A DNA stretch of 64,000 bases from Stratiformator vulcanicus (GCF_007744515.1 NZ_CP036268.1:1-64000); one strand, 5' to 3'; counted from the first letter of the stretch, positions 1 to 11,193 are shown. The notes: a model not told the origin generated them from the sequence alone. Numbers and translations: made by a program.

Positions 1-1101
1 ATGGCAATGTTGGGTGCTGATCTCTCATCGGTGGCGGATCTGACGACACGGCTCTACCAAGGGCCGCGCCGGACGGCAGATTTTGCCGACCCGTTCGTAC
101 CTCTTCCGGAGAACCGATTCGCCGGTGCCGCGATGGCCCGACTCGCGGAATGTCGCGATGCTCGACGGGGACAATTGGTTTATCTATACGGCCCGGCCGG
201 TTGCGGGAAATCGCATCTTGTCAGCACTTTTCTGCGGCAGGAACGCCTGAGACCCGACGGTGATTTCGTCACTCGAACGACCGGTGCGGAACTGAGAGAA
301 CGACTCGCCGAAGGTCAGCCGCACGACGAGATCGCGGCGGTTCGGGATGAGTTGCTCTCCGCGATCGTGTTGGTCGTCGAAGATGTCGGCAGCCTCTCCG
401 GCTTCCCGATGGCCCAGCAATTCCTGAAAGAAGCGATCGACGAGACCGTCTCGTGCGGTGGGCGGGTGCTCCTGACCGCCGCGAAGTCTCCCGGCGAGCT
501 GGAACGCGTCACTCCGCAACTTATCAACCGTTTTCACGGTGGGACGTGTGTCGGGATTGAGCCACTCGGCGTGGCGAGTCGCACGGAGTTGCTCTCCCAT
601 TTCGCCCGCAAATATCAGCTCGCGATTCCGGCTGACATTCTTCACTACCTGGCAGAGAACTTGACGTCGTCGCCTCGCGAGCTGAGAGGGGCGATGACCC
701 GGCTGGATGCGATTGCCGCTCGAGAGGGCGTCGCTTTCGTCAACTCGGCCACGGCGAAACGTTTCCTCTCCGACGAGGTCAAGCCGCGAACCATCGATCT
801 GCCCGAGATTGCCCAAGCGGTTGCGAACCAGTTTGATCTTTCCGTCGGACAGCTTCGAACCGGCGGCCGGAGTGCCGCGTCGGTCCTTCCGCGTCAAATC
901 GCGATGTATCTGTCACGACAGTTGACTGACAGCTCACTCGAACGGATTGCGACCTATTTCGGCCGCAAGAATCATGGGACAGTGATCCATGCGATCCGGC
1001 GTTTGAAGAACCGGGCCAAAGATCAAGCCGCCCTACAGCGTCATCTTGCGGTCATCCGGCGTGCCCTTGGGGCCCCTGCACCAGATGGCTCGATTTGCTG
1101 A
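1..1101 (+). CDS. dnaA: Chromosomal replication initiator DnaA (short form)
   Basis: AAA+ initiator that binds DnaA boxes and opens oriC. Visible motifs are a Walker A loop GPAGCGKS at residues 64-71, a Walker B-like run ending VVED near 125-128, and the C-terminal DNA-binding signature GRKNHGTVIHA near 321-331. At 366 residues it is shorter than the usual DnaA (about 450): the AAA+ and DNA-binding domains are present, but no recognisable domain I (helicase/regulator contact) or long linker. The ATG is the first base of the window, so an upstream extension cannot be excluded from this sequence alone. It is followed by a 501-bp non-coding stretch and dnaN, the usual origin-region order. The family call is sure; the start is less so. 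Confidence 0.93.
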   Translation: MAMLGADLSSVADLTTRLYQGPRRTADFADPFVPLPENRFAGAAMARLAECRDARRGQLVYLYGPAGCGKSHLVSTFLRQERLRPDGDFVTRTTGAELRERLAEGQPHDEIAAVRDELLSAIVLVVEDVGSLSGFPMAQQFLKEAIDETVSCGGRVLLTAAKSPGELERVTPQLINRFHGGTCVGIEPLGVASRTELLSHFARKYQLAIPADILHYLAENLTSSPRELRGAMTRLDAIAAREGVAFVNSATAKRFLSDEVKPRTIDLPEIAQAVANQFDLSVGQLRTGGRSAASVLPRQIAMYLSRQLTDSSLERIATYFGRKNHGTVIHAIRRLKNRAKDQAALQRHLAVIRRALGAPAPDGSIC

Positions 1102-1602
1102 AGGCGTTCGCAGTTTTGGGCGCGAGTGACGACGTCGTTTTCGGAGCCTGCGCTGAGTCCACGCGACGAATCACCGACCCGTGGCGACAATTCACGGCGA
1201 CTCTGTGGCCGCGAGTGTGACTGTGAAAACAGTGTCGCGGGAGTGTTGCCCAATGGCGCTTAAGAGCGCGAAAAATATGTGACTAATTGACGTTCAGTAC
1301 CTCCGGACGTTCGAAGGTAATTTTGTCATCATTTCGGCAACAATTCGTCCACCGTCTTCGAACACGTTTCTCACACCCGGCGACATCGGGCAAAACGCAA
1401 TAAACACTGTCGTACCTTGGATTTTCGAAGGCCGAATCGATATGATTGACGATTATGAAGCCGCCCAGAACTACTACTGAAATTTAAGTTTGGAGTTCCT
1501 CTGAGTGGACCGTTTCTGAGTTCGTAATTGTTTCTTTCGATTCTCGGGGGTGATACCCGATCGAATCTTCGAGTGACTGACATATCCGCAGGATGGAATC
1601 TT
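1102..1602. promoter_or_regulatory. dnaA-dnaN intergenic region, candidate oriC and dnaN promoter
   Basis: This 501-bp stretch has no convincing gene. It holds near-matches to the DnaA box TTATNCACA: reverse-strand GTTTTCACA (1222-1230), reverse-strand TTAGTCACA (1278-1286) and TTTCTCACA (1367-1375). None is perfect. Short AT-rich patches lie near 1270-1290 and 1478-1492. Its position between dnaA and dnaN fits an origin in many bacteria. The boxes are too degenerate to be sure, and an origin upstream of dnaA lies outside the window. Confidence 0.35.
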
Positions 1603-2715
1603 ATGAAGCTTCAATGTCATCGACCGACGCTGTCGATGGCCTTCGGAACGGTGGGGTCGGTGGTACCGGCACGCACCCCGAAGGAGATATTGAAAAACGT
1701 CCGCATTATCGCGGAAAACGGCACTGCCACGCTCATCGGGACCGACTCGGAGATCGGCGTTCGGTACGAGATTCCCGAGGTTCACGTCGAAGAACCGGGC
1801 GAGACGCTCGTTCCAGCGGGGCGATTCAGTCAGATCCTGCGGGAACTGACTGAGGACGACTTCCACCTGTCGATTGAAGATGGCGGCGTATGGATTCGCT
1901 GCGGCCATAGTGAATTCCGACTTTCTCCGGAGGATGTCGCTGATTTCCCACCGGTCCCTTCATTCGAAGAAACCGCCTACCTGGCGATGCCCGGCGGCGT
2001 GCTGAAGGAAGCGATTCGTCGCACCGTGATCGCGACCGACACCGAAAGCACGCGCTACGCCCTCGGCGGCGTGCTGCTCGAGGCCGCTACCGATCGCGTC
2101 ACCTTCGCCGCCACCGACAGCCGGCGTCTCTCGGTGGTCGAGGCTCCCTGTCGGCAGGAAGGGACCGTCGAGTCCAACAATGCGGGGCCGGTCGTACCAA
2201 GCAAGGCGATGCAGCTCATTGAGCGAAGCATCACCGATGAAGACGCGGAGGTCGCGCTCGCTTTGCACGAAAACGACGCCGTGATGCGGGTCGGCCAATG
2301 CACGATTTCCAGTCGACTGGTCCAAGGGCGGTTTCCGAAATATCGAGCCGTCATTCCTGATGAAACGCCGATCACGATCGAAATGGTCGCCGGACCGCTC
2401 TACTCGGCCGTCCGTCAGGCACAAATCGTGACCAACGACGAGAGTCGGGGCGTCGACTTCAAATTCGCCGACGGCACGCTGACATTACAAAGCATCGCCG
2501 CCGACGTCGGGCAGTCGAAAATCGAATTGCCGATTCCCTATGACGGCGAGGCGTTGACCATCACGTTCGATCCGCGGTTCGTCGCCGACGTGCTGAGGAT
2601 TTTGGACAACGATACCGCGTTTACGCTTCATCTGACCGACGGTGACAGCCAGGCGGTCATTCGAGTGGGCGACTCGTTCACCTATGTCATCATGCCGCTA
2701 TCACGGGATCGATAA
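1603..2715 (+). CDS. dnaN: DNA polymerase III beta subunit (sliding clamp)
   Basis: Ring-shaped processivity clamp of the replicative polymerase. The 370-residue product has family length and three repeated clamp folds. The N-terminus carries the pattern around KLQCHRPTLSMAFGTVG, the first domain continues through EIGVRYEIP, and the C-terminus ends in FTYVIMPLSRDR, resembling the usual YVIMPMR-type ending. The ATG at 1603 is chosen because AGGA lies nine bases upstream and the clamp fold starts directly after it; an in-frame TTG at 1528 would add 25 residues unlike the family. The following DUF721 gene starts within tens of bases of the stop, so the two are probably co-transcribed. Confidence 0.97.
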   Translation: MKLQCHRPTLSMAFGTVGSVVPARTPKEILKNVRIIAENGTATLIGTDSEIGVRYEIPEVHVEEPGETLVPAGRFSQILRELTEDDFHLSIEDGGVWIRCGHSEFRLSPEDVADFPPVPSFEETAYLAMPGGVLKEAIRRTVIATDTESTRYALGGVLLEAATDRVTFAATDSRRLSVVEAPCRQEGTVESNNAGPVVPSKAMQLIERSITDEDAEVALALHENDAVMRVGQCTISSRLVQGRFPKYRAVIPDETPITIEMVAGPLYSAVRQAQIVTNDESRGVDFKFADGTLTLQSIAADVGQSKIELPIPYDGEALTITFDPRFVADVLRILDNDTAFTLHLTDGDSQAVIRVGDSFTYVIMPLSRDR

Positions 2716-2755
2716 TGCGGTCGACTTGCAGGACAGGGTGAAAACGGACTCCGTT

Positions 2756-3091
2756 ATGCGACGCCGTATGTCGGATTCTTCCCGTCCTCAATCATTGGGC
2801 GAAGCCCTTTCGCACCTGATTCAGGCGAAGGGAATCGCCAAACCGAATGCGACTGCTGAGCTATCAACCGCCTGGCGCGAGACGGCCGGCGAACGAATCG
2901 CTTCGCACAGCCGTGTGATTAATGTGCATCGTGGAATCTTGAATGTCGCGGTATCGAGTTCGGCCTTGATGGGGGAGCTATCGGCTTACCATCGCGATCC
3001 GATTTTAGAAGCACTCAACGACAAGTATGAGCATTTAAAAATTAAGGGCTTGAAGTTTCGGTTACGCGGAGATCTGAGAGACGATTCGTAA
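2756..3091 (+). CDS. DUF721 / DciA-type protein
   Basis: Small DUF721-family protein (about 111 residues). The family pattern is an N-terminal helical part with SLGEALSHLIQAKGI, a central W-x-E-x-(A/V)-G-x-x-(I/L)-x-x-H run seen here as WRETAGERIASHS, then a short beta region (RGILNVAVSSSALMGEL). DciA is the helicase-operator protein that loads DnaB in most bacteria lacking DnaC/DnaI, and it commonly sits between dnaN or recF and gyrB. The start is uncertain: ATG 2756 is used; GTG 2738 has an AGGA close upstream and ATG 2768 is also in frame. No recF lies between dnaN and gyrB. Loader function is inferred from family and position. Confidence 0.8.
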   Translation: MRRRMSDSSRPQSLGEALSHLIQAKGIAKPNATAELSTAWRETAGERIASHSRVINVHRGILNVAVSSSALMGELSAYHRDPILEALNDKYEHLKIKGLKFRLRGDLRDDS

Positions 3092-5656
<2,565 letters not shown>

Positions 5657-5689
5657 AGCCGGATCGCTGCCATTCAGACGGATAAGAAT

Positions 5690-6763
5690 GTGCGAAAGGT
5701 CGATACGGTTATCATCGGACAGGGTCTTGCCGGTTCGCTCGTTGCGTGGTTGTTGCTGCAGCGAAATGAGAACGTCGTCGTCATTGATCGCGGAGATATC
5801 GGTTCCGCATCGAGAGTAGCGGTGGGATTGGTGACGCCGATCACGGGGAAACGCCTTGTGCGGTCGTGGCGTTTCGACGAATTTCATCGCCGAGGGATCG
5901 CCATCTATCGGGCAATCGAGCGCGAACTCGGGCAGGAACTCTATTCGGCCCGGTCAGCGGTACGTTTGTTCGGCTCTCAGGCCGAGCGTGAACGATTCGA
6001 TGGTAAAGCGGAACGCGAATTCGGTGACCTCGTCGAAACCATCGATCCCGCTGTGAATGAAAGCCTCTACCATGCGCCGTTCGGAGGCTTCCAGATGAAA
6101 CGGGCGGGCCGGCTTGATGTGCCCGGCTTCGTCGAAGCCATCGGAGAATGGTTGCAGCAGCAAGGTCGGCTGATCCTTGGCGAGTTCGATCTGACCAAGG
6201 ACGTTCGCGAAGATGCAGGTCGTCTTGTGATCGAGACCTTCGGTTTATCGGCTAACCAGATTGTGTGCTGTCGCGGGTTCTCAGAATCAATGTCTGAGGA
6301 TTTCGCAGGATTGGACTTTAATGCTGCCAAAGGAGAAGTCTTAAAAATTGAGCGGTTTCCAACTTGTGATTCGCGGACGATTCACAGCGGAGGCTGGCTG
6401 GCTGATGTCGGGGACGGCTTAGCCGTCGGGGCCACGTATGAGTGGGACCGGCTCGATGATCAGGTCACCGATGCGGGTCGGGTGAATCTTGAACTTCGAT
6501 TGCAGCGGATGCTGCGTGTGCCGTATCGCGTCATCGATCAAGCAGCCGGCGTACGGCCGATCTTGCGTTGGCAGCGGCCGACGATCGGGCAGCATCAAAC
6601 GTTTTCGGGCGTCTACTGCTTCAACGGTCTCGGCTCGAAAGGTGTTTTACAAGCGCCCTATTTTGCCGAGCAACTGGTCAGTCATCTCTGCGATGGGTCG
6701 AATATCGAACCGGAGGCGGATCTGGCCAGCTCGAGCGTGAAGGCGTCGACATCATGCGATTGA
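5690..6763 (+). CDS. FAD-dependent oxidoreductase, MnmL/MnmC1-like
   Basis: Member of the DAO fold. A dinucleotide-binding GxGxxG (GQGLAG, residues 10-15) follows a beta strand at the N-terminus, an acidic residue ends the second strand (VVVIDRG), and the C-terminus has the FAD-site run NGLGSKGVLQAP. The last motif resembles the C-terminal half of E. coli MnmC, which converts cmnm5U to nm5U in tRNA. The next gene, overlapping by ten bases, is a MnmM-type methyltransferase that would do the second step. The start is GTG 5690, 33 bases after gyrB; its ribosome-binding site is weak. Other DAO roles such as amino-acid oxidation are possible, but the partner gene argues for tRNA modification. Confidence 0.72.
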   Translation: MRKVDTVIIGQGLAGSLVAWLLLQRNENVVVIDRGDIGSASRVAVGLVTPITGKRLVRSWRFDEFHRRGIAIYRAIERELGQELYSARSAVRLFGSQAERERFDGKAEREFGDLVETIDPAVNESLYHAPFGGFQMKRAGRLDVPGFVEAIGEWLQQQGRLILGEFDLTKDVREDAGRLVIETFGLSANQIVCCRGFSESMSEDFAGLDFNAAKGEVLKIERFPTCDSRTIHSGGWLADVGDGLAVGATYEWDRLDDQVTDAGRVNLELRLQRMLRVPYRVIDQAAGVRPILRWQRPTIGQHQTFSGVYCFNGLGSKGVLQAPYFAEQLVSHLCDGSNIEPEADLASSSVKASTSCD

Positions 6764-7317
6764 CCGAGCAAGCCCACGCATTGATTCGGCCCCACCTTCG
6801 GCCGGGGGACACCGTCATCGATGCGACCGTTGGCAATGGCTACGACACGTTATTTCTGGCCGAAGGTGTCGGCGGCGACGGGAACGTGTATGGTTTTGAT
6901 ATTCAGCTCGATGCGCTCAAAGCAGCGGGGCAGCTTCTCGAAGAGGCCGGCTATCAGAACGTCCGACTCTATCAATCCTCTCACAGTCGACTAAGGTCAG
7001 AGCTCCCGCCGGACCTTGACGGACGAATTTCCGTCGTGATGTTTAACTTGGGCTATCTTCCCGGTGGCGACCATGGCATCGTCACAACGCGGGATTCGAC
7101 CCTGCCGGCGATCTCGCAATCGTTTCAACTACTCAAACCCGCCGGTCTCCTTTCCGTCATCGCTTACACGGGCCACAGTGGCGGTCGCGAAGAAACAATC
7201 GCCCTTGAAGAACACTTCGCATCGATGGATCTGGATTCGGTTCAAAAGTTGGCGTGGCCGCTGCACCCGGCGACAGTAGAAACGGGCCCGCGGCTGTATG
7301 TCATTCAGCAGAGATGA
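6754..7317 (+). CDS. mnmM: SAM-dependent methyltransferase, MnmM/YtqB family
   Basis: Class I methyltransferase of 187 residues. The SAM-binding motif I reads IDATVGNGYDTLFLAEG and the strand-2 acidic position is in YGFDIQ; together they closely match the B. subtilis YtqB family (putative rRNA methylase family, later shown to be MnmM, which methylates nm5(s2)U to mnm5(s2)U at tRNA position 34). Further conserved features are FNLGYLPGGDH and an ALLSVIAYTGHSGG-like strand. The ATG at 6754 overlaps the end of the oxidoreductase gene by ten bases, implying translational coupling. The pair would reproduce, as two proteins, what E. coli does with the bifunctional MnmC. The substrate is inferred from the family. 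Confidence 0.8.
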   Translation: MRLTEQAHALIRPHLRPGDTVIDATVGNGYDTLFLAEGVGGDGNVYGFDIQLDALKAAGQLLEEAGYQNVRLYQSSHSRLRSELPPDLDGRISVVMFNLGYLPGGDHGIVTTRDSTLPAISQSFQLLKPAGLLSVIAYTGHSGGREETIALEEHFASMDLDSVQKLAWPLHPATVETGPRLYVIQQR

Positions 7318-7332
7318 TCAATCAGCGTTTCA

Positions 7333-7827
7333 ATGATCCGACTCCCAATAATTGTCCTCGCCGGAGCCTTAATCGGCGCGCTGGTTTGCTGGGGGGTGGA
7401 TCACAGTCTGCACGTTCGAATGAACGAAGTCGGTGTCCCGTCGTTCTACCAGATGAGTATTGATCTGTTCGGTCCGGCCGGTTCGATCGGACTTTTTGGC
7501 GTCGTCCCGATCGTGATGTCATCGGCGTTCGGAGCGGTCATCGCCCTGGTCGAAACGCGACTACTAAAACGCTGGGCGAGGATATTTCGACGAATTTGCT
7601 ACTGCACCTTCGGGGAATACGCATTTCTATATTCTGCGGGCATGAACCTCGCGTTCGCGACTTATCTTCTTTCTTACGAGCTTCCGCTTGCTGCGATGGT
7701 GTCGATCGTCGGGACATCGGGGAGCTTGGTCGGGTTCGCCACCTACCGGTGGCTATCGGGCCGATTAACGGCGGGAGACTTACCGAAAAAATTAATCGAT
7801 CGCGATAACGACCTTGCCGACGTGTGA
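7333..7827 (+). CDS. Small integral membrane protein, function unknown
   Basis: A 164-residue protein with about four hydrophobic segments (near residues 4-20, 50-72, 92-112 and 118-135), starting directly with a membrane helix (MIRLPIIVLAGALIGALV). No family is recognised. It begins 15 bases after mnmM and is probably at the end of that transcript. Its last codons overlap the 3' end of the convergent dehydrogenase gene by 36 bases. Length, clear membrane pattern and codon continuity support a real gene. Confidence 0.65.
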   Translation: MIRLPIIVLAGALIGALVCWGVDHSLHVRMNEVGVPSFYQMSIDLFGPAGSIGLFGVVPIVMSSAFGAVIALVETRLLKRWARIFRRICYCTFGEYAFLYSAGMNLAFATYLLSYELPLAAMVSIVGTSGSLVGFATYRWLSGRLTAGDLPKKLIDRDNDLADV

Positions 7828-8805
7828 ACCCGACTGCAAATGCCGATAGGCATCCGGAGCTTCATCAAAGCCGAAGACCCGATCGATGGCTGGCTTAAGT
7901 TGTGATGTTTCGATCGCACGGTTCATGGCGTGAAACATCTCGCGGCTGCCGACATAAATGCCGTGAATCGTGACGCGATTAAACAGGGCGAGAAGCGGGT
8001 TCACCGCCCCCTCAGTACCACTTAATACGCCGATGAGTGAGACGTGCCCATTGAGTGCGGCCGACTTTAGCGAGCGCTCCAACGTGCCGATGCCGCCGAC
8101 TTCAACGACATTATCAACGCCACGACCGTCCGTCAGGTCGCGCACGTTGCGGTGCCATTCGGGGTTATCGCGGTAATTGACGATGTCCGTTGCCCCGAGT
8201 TGTTTGGCCTGCTCTAACTTCTCGTCACTACTGCTGGTCGCGATGACGCGGGCACCGTGCATCGCGGCAAATTTGATGGCAAAGGTCGAGACGCCACCGG
8301 TTCCGAGGGTCAGGATGTCGTGACCCGCCTTTATGTCGCCTTTGACAACCAAGGCCTGCCATGCGGTGAGCGCGGCACAGGGCAGCGTCGAGGCTTCCTC
8401 GAATGACAAATGTTGCGGCACGGGGACAAGGGCGTGCGGCTTAAACGTCATGTACTCGCGAAGGACGCCATCGATGCCGCCGCCGAGCGCGGTCTGAAAC
8501 TGTTCTTCCGTCGGATCTCCACCGACCCAGTCGCGGAAGAAACAACCGGCGACACGATCACCGGTCTTAAACTCGGTAACATCCTCGCCGACTTCAACGA
8601 CCTCCCCTGCCCCGTCGCTGAGCGGGATGACCGGTCGCGTGTCATTCCGCGAATATCCGCCTTGAGCGACAATTAAGTCGCGATAATTCAAGCTGCAGGC
8701 GCGGATGCGGACGAGAACCTCATCAGCCTTGGGCTTGGGGCCGTCGAGATTGACTCGCTCGATCGCGTCGATCCCACCGTCCGAATGAATCTGATAAGCC
8801 TTCAT
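7792..8805 (-). CDS. Zinc-type alcohol dehydrogenase / quinone oxidoreductase family (MDR)
   Basis: Medium-chain dehydrogenase/reductase of 337 residues. The N-terminal catalytic domain has the GroES-like run SLNYRDLIVAQGGY and PLSDGAGEVVEVGEDV. The C-terminal Rossmann domain has the coenzyme loop LTLGTGGVSTFAIKFA. The Cys and His ligands of the catalytic zinc are not visible at the usual places (NYRD replaces the Cys-containing motif), and the structural four-Cys lobe is absent, so a zinc-independent NADPH quinone or enoyl reductase-like activity is more likely than a classical alcohol dehydrogenase. The substrate cannot be inferred. It is convergent with the preceding membrane-protein gene. 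Confidence 0.85.
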   Translation of the reverse strand: MKAYQIHSDGGIDAIERVNLDGPKPKADEVLVRIRACSLNYRDLIVAQGGYSRNDTRPVIPLSDGAGEVVEVGEDVTEFKTGDRVAGCFFRDWVGGDPTEEQFQTALGGGIDGVLREYMTFKPHALVPVPQHLSFEEASTLPCAALTAWQALVVKGDIKAGHDILTLGTGGVSTFAIKFAAMHGARVIATSSSDEKLEQAKQLGATDIVNYRDNPEWHRNVRDLTDGRGVDNVVEVGGIGTLERSLKSAALNGHVSLIGVLSGTEGAVNPLLALFNRVTIHGIYVGSREMFHAMNRAIETSQLKPAIDRVFGFDEAPDAYRHLQSGSHVGKVVIAID

Positions 8806-8841
8806 AACGTCGTTTCCAGAATCGAGGTGAAAAGTTCCAAC

Positions 8842-8866
8842 AATAGCCCGACGCGCAAGCGAGGGA
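8842..8866 (+). repeat. REP-A dispersed repeat copy
   Basis: Single copy of the roughly 28-bp element (AATAGCCCGACGCG, then AAGCGAGGGA), lying 37 bases upstream of the dehydrogenase start. It is one of at least 13 copies in the window. Confidence 0.7.
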
Positions 8867-8917
8867 GATCAACAGAGAAATTCATCTCCCGCACTCACAC
8901 GCGGCTTGCCACTATAT

Positions 8918-9679
8918 TTAATGCATTAACAGCATCCCCGCAGCCATGGCCGCCATGCCAACGTCTTCAATTAAAGTGACGGTCGACATCGGAAGATTAA
9001 TGACCGTCCCCATGCAGGCGCAGCGAATCTGGCGGCGATTCAGCAGACTGTTCAGCACGCCGATCGAACCGATCAGCATCACGACGATTGTCACGATGTT
9101 CGTGGCGGTCGGGAAAATTCTTCCGAGGTAAGCAGCTCCGAGCCCGAGTTCGATGAAAGGATACACATAGGCGTAGGGCTTCCACGCTTTGGCCACGAGG
9201 TCGTACATGCTGAAGGTCGCGGCGAACCCGCGGAGGTCGAGCAGTTTGAAGAAGGCGAAGGCCATCAGAAAACCGCCCATGAAGTCGGCCATGAACTCGC
9301 CGGTCGACCATTCGGTTCGCCAACGTATCAATAGCGTACCGGTGAGCAGAATGCCGACCATCAGAATCAGCGGGTAGTAGCTCTTTTCCGTTTCGGTGCT
9401 GGAAGGGTCTGGCTCGGTATCAAACTCCGGCTGTTTCGTCGTGTCTGGCTCGACTTCCGATTGGACCCGGTAATCGCCGGCGTTTTGCACGGCTTGGGAG
9501 ATTCGGTCTTTGTCGATCGGCTCATCGCCTTCGATCGTAACTTCGGGCGGGGCGAGTGTGATGGAGGCGGTCTGTCCGCGCTCAAGCGCTTCGCCGACCG
9601 ATGCTTCGATGCGGCGGACACACGATTCGCAGTGCATGCCCTCGACACGGAAAGTCTGGCTGACGGTAGCGGTGCTCAT
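8918..9679 (-). CDS. Heavy-metal-associated domain fused to DoxX/MauE-like membrane domain
   Basis: The first 70 residues form an HMA fold with the metal motif GMHCESC (CxxC), as in copper chaperones and CopA N-termini. A Pro/Glu/Thr-rich linker follows, then four predicted membrane helices (IRW-preceded segment near 105-120, then three between about 130 and 250). These contain the CACMG motif near the last helices that is typical of MauE/DoxX-like proteins. Cytoplasmic HMA capture of a metal linked to a membrane redox or transport step is plausible but unproven. The ATG at 9679 is chosen over an upstream in-frame start because GGAGGG lies about ten bases before it. Known as a domain combination; specific role unknown. 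Confidence 0.75.
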   Translation of the reverse strand: MSTATVSQTFRVEGMHCESCVRRIEASVGEALERGQTASITLAPPEVTIEGDEPIDKDRISQAVQNAGDYRVQSEVEPDTTKQPEFDTEPDPSSTETEKSYYPLILMVGILLTGTLLIRWRTEWSTGEFMADFMGGFLMAFAFFKLLDLRGFAATFSMYDLVAKAWKPYAYVYPFIELGLGAAYLGRIFPTATNIVTIVVMLIGSIGVLNSLLNRRQIRCACMGTVINLPMSTVTLIEDVGMAAMAAGMLLMH

Positions 9680-9794
9680 CGATACGTCCCTCCGGCAAAT
9701 GTCCAATTCCTGACTCAGCCTATCTTAGGCGAGCGGAATTTGCCGGTGATCCGGGAGTGTCCCCATGCGTTCGCTGCGGGAAGGCGACGCCGAA

Positions 9795-10250
9795 TCAGCC
9801 GCGGCTGCGAAACAGCCAAGCGCCGCGGACCGGCGGGGACGATTGCGCGGCCGTATCGTTCGCCTTGGCCGGTAGCGGCGGGAGGCTGTCGTCCCTCTTC
9901 GAGTCCACCGGAGGCCTGAGGTCGACCGGTTCGTTCATGACCGGCTCCTTTAAGACCGGCTCTGTCGCCGCCGCGGGAACTTCTGCGGATACCCAGGAGG
10001 CGCCTGCCGGTGGACTATGCACAGGAATTGACCCCGGCCCGGCATTGTACGACCAGCGATAGTGCTCGGCGTCGGCTCGTGTCGGGGGGAGATGGTGAAT
10101 TTGCTCGACGAACAAAGCCGGTTCGCGAAGCGTATTCTTATCGGCCCAACATCGCGTGACGACGTATCGGCTGGAGTAAACGCAGCCGGTGCTCCCGCAG
10201 ATCGAGATCGCCAAACAGATCAGGGCGAGTTGCTGACGGGAGGGCTTCAT
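9795..10250 (-). CDS. Predicted lipoprotein of unknown function
   Basis: About 151 residues beginning with a charged N-region and hydrophobic helix ending in the lipobox STGC, which predicts signal peptidase II cleavage and lipid anchoring. The mature part is Pro-rich and low in complexity in its second half (runs of Glu-Pro and Pro-Pro), with no recognised domain. ATG 10250 is preferred; a GTG four codons upstream is also possible. It stands alone, 115 bases from the HMA/DoxX gene on the same strand. Confidence 0.6.
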   Translation of the reverse strand: MKPSRQQLALICLAISICGSTGCVYSSRYVVTRCWADKNTLREPALFVEQIHHLPPTRADAEHYRWSYNAGPGSIPVHSPPAGASWVSAEVPAAATEPVLKEPVMNEPVDLRPPVDSKRDDSLPPLPAKANDTAAQSSPPVRGAWLFRSRG

Positions 10251-10558
10251 ACGATCAATCACACGAATTAGTGACGCTGCCGGATCGGTGCGTCCGCGAC
10301 TTCGAGGGCAAGCTCAACGCTTGTTCGCAGCCGCAGCGCCGGAGCATGGCCTCTGGGACTAGCATCGATCGACAGGATCGGTGCAGTTGATGCGACCGTG
10401 ATCGACCGCAAGAACCGGCACAGGCGGAGCATCCCGGACGCCCCGATTAAATTACTTGCGTCCCCCCAACCCCCGTTCTAAAGTCAAAGTGTTGAATTTA
10501 GGGAACATGGGAAGAAACGACGGAGCGGACGGCGTTCGAATTCTGTTGAGGCGATGTG
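10251..10558. other. Divergent intergenic region, no gene seen
   Basis: The 308 bases between the lipoprotein and the Tyr/Gly-rich gene must hold promoters for both. No gene, repeat or convincing hairpin was seen. GAGG at 10548-10551 is the ribosome-binding site of the following gene. Confidence 0.5.
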
Positions 10559-11158
10559 ATGTGCGTTCGGTTGATCGGCGGAGTTCTGGCGGCCGCGTTC
10601 GCCGCGGTCTTGGTCATGCCTGCGTCGGCTTCGGACAAAGTGCCGGTGCGTGACGGCGTCTATCGTCCGGCAGAGATGACCGTCGACTTGAATCCGGTCG
10701 GTCTGGGCTACGGAATCGGCGTTCGGAACGGTGCCTTCGGCTATAAGCCGTATGACCTCGGCTATGGATACCGCAGCCTGAAGCGGCCCGCGTATTACGG
10801 GTACAGCATGTACCGGCCGTCGTTCTACGGGTACGGCTACTATCGCGCCCGATACAGCCCCAGCTTCTACGGAGGCTACGGCGGGACATACTTCAACGAC
10901 TCGTTCTACTACCGCCCGCTCAACTACGGCTACGCCTACTACAAGCCGCGTTACTACGGCTACAACGCGTTTCGCCCGAGGCTGTACGGCGGGGGATTCT
11001 ACAAGGGCTACGGGCACAAGTACGGCTATGGCTACGGGATGCCGGCCTACGGCGTGTGCGGCTGCCCCGCGCCTGTGCTGAACTCCGCGTTCGGCGGCTA
11101 TCTCGGTGGACCGGCCTACGTCGGCACCTACGGCTGTGGCACGCTCTATGCTTATTGA
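10559..11158 (+). CDS. Secreted Tyr/Gly-rich low-complexity protein
   Basis: About 199 residues with a Sec signal peptide (hydrophobic run to ASA near residue 25) and a mature part dominated by Tyr, Gly, Arg and Pro in short loose repeats such as YYGYSMYRPSFYGYGYY. Four cysteines near the end (CGCP and a later YGCG) could cross-link it. Proteins of this composition are common in planctomycetes and are probably extracellular or cell-surface structural proteins; no enzyme motif is present. ATG 10559 is chosen because GAGG lies seven bases upstream. It is followed after 35 bases by a perfect palindrome. Confidence 0.75.
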   Translation: MCVRLIGGVLAAAFAAVLVMPASASDKVPVRDGVYRPAEMTVDLNPVGLGYGIGVRNGAFGYKPYDLGYGYRSLKRPAYYGYSMYRPSFYGYGYYRARYSPSFYGGYGGTYFNDSFYYRPLNYGYAYYKPRYYGYNAFRPRLYGGGFYKGYGHKYGYGYGMPAYGVCGCPAPVLNSAFGGYLGGPAYVGTYGCGTLYAY

Positions 11159-11193
11159 TCGTCGAACGGCGCGCGTTGATCGAATCGTCATGT

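Noticed and set aside
10484-11191. A 235-codon open frame on the minus strand across the Tyr/Gly-rich gene
   Set aside because: Its product is repetitive Val/Ala/Arg without protein-like order; it is the shadow of the biased codons on the other strand, where a signal peptide and ribosome-binding site are present.
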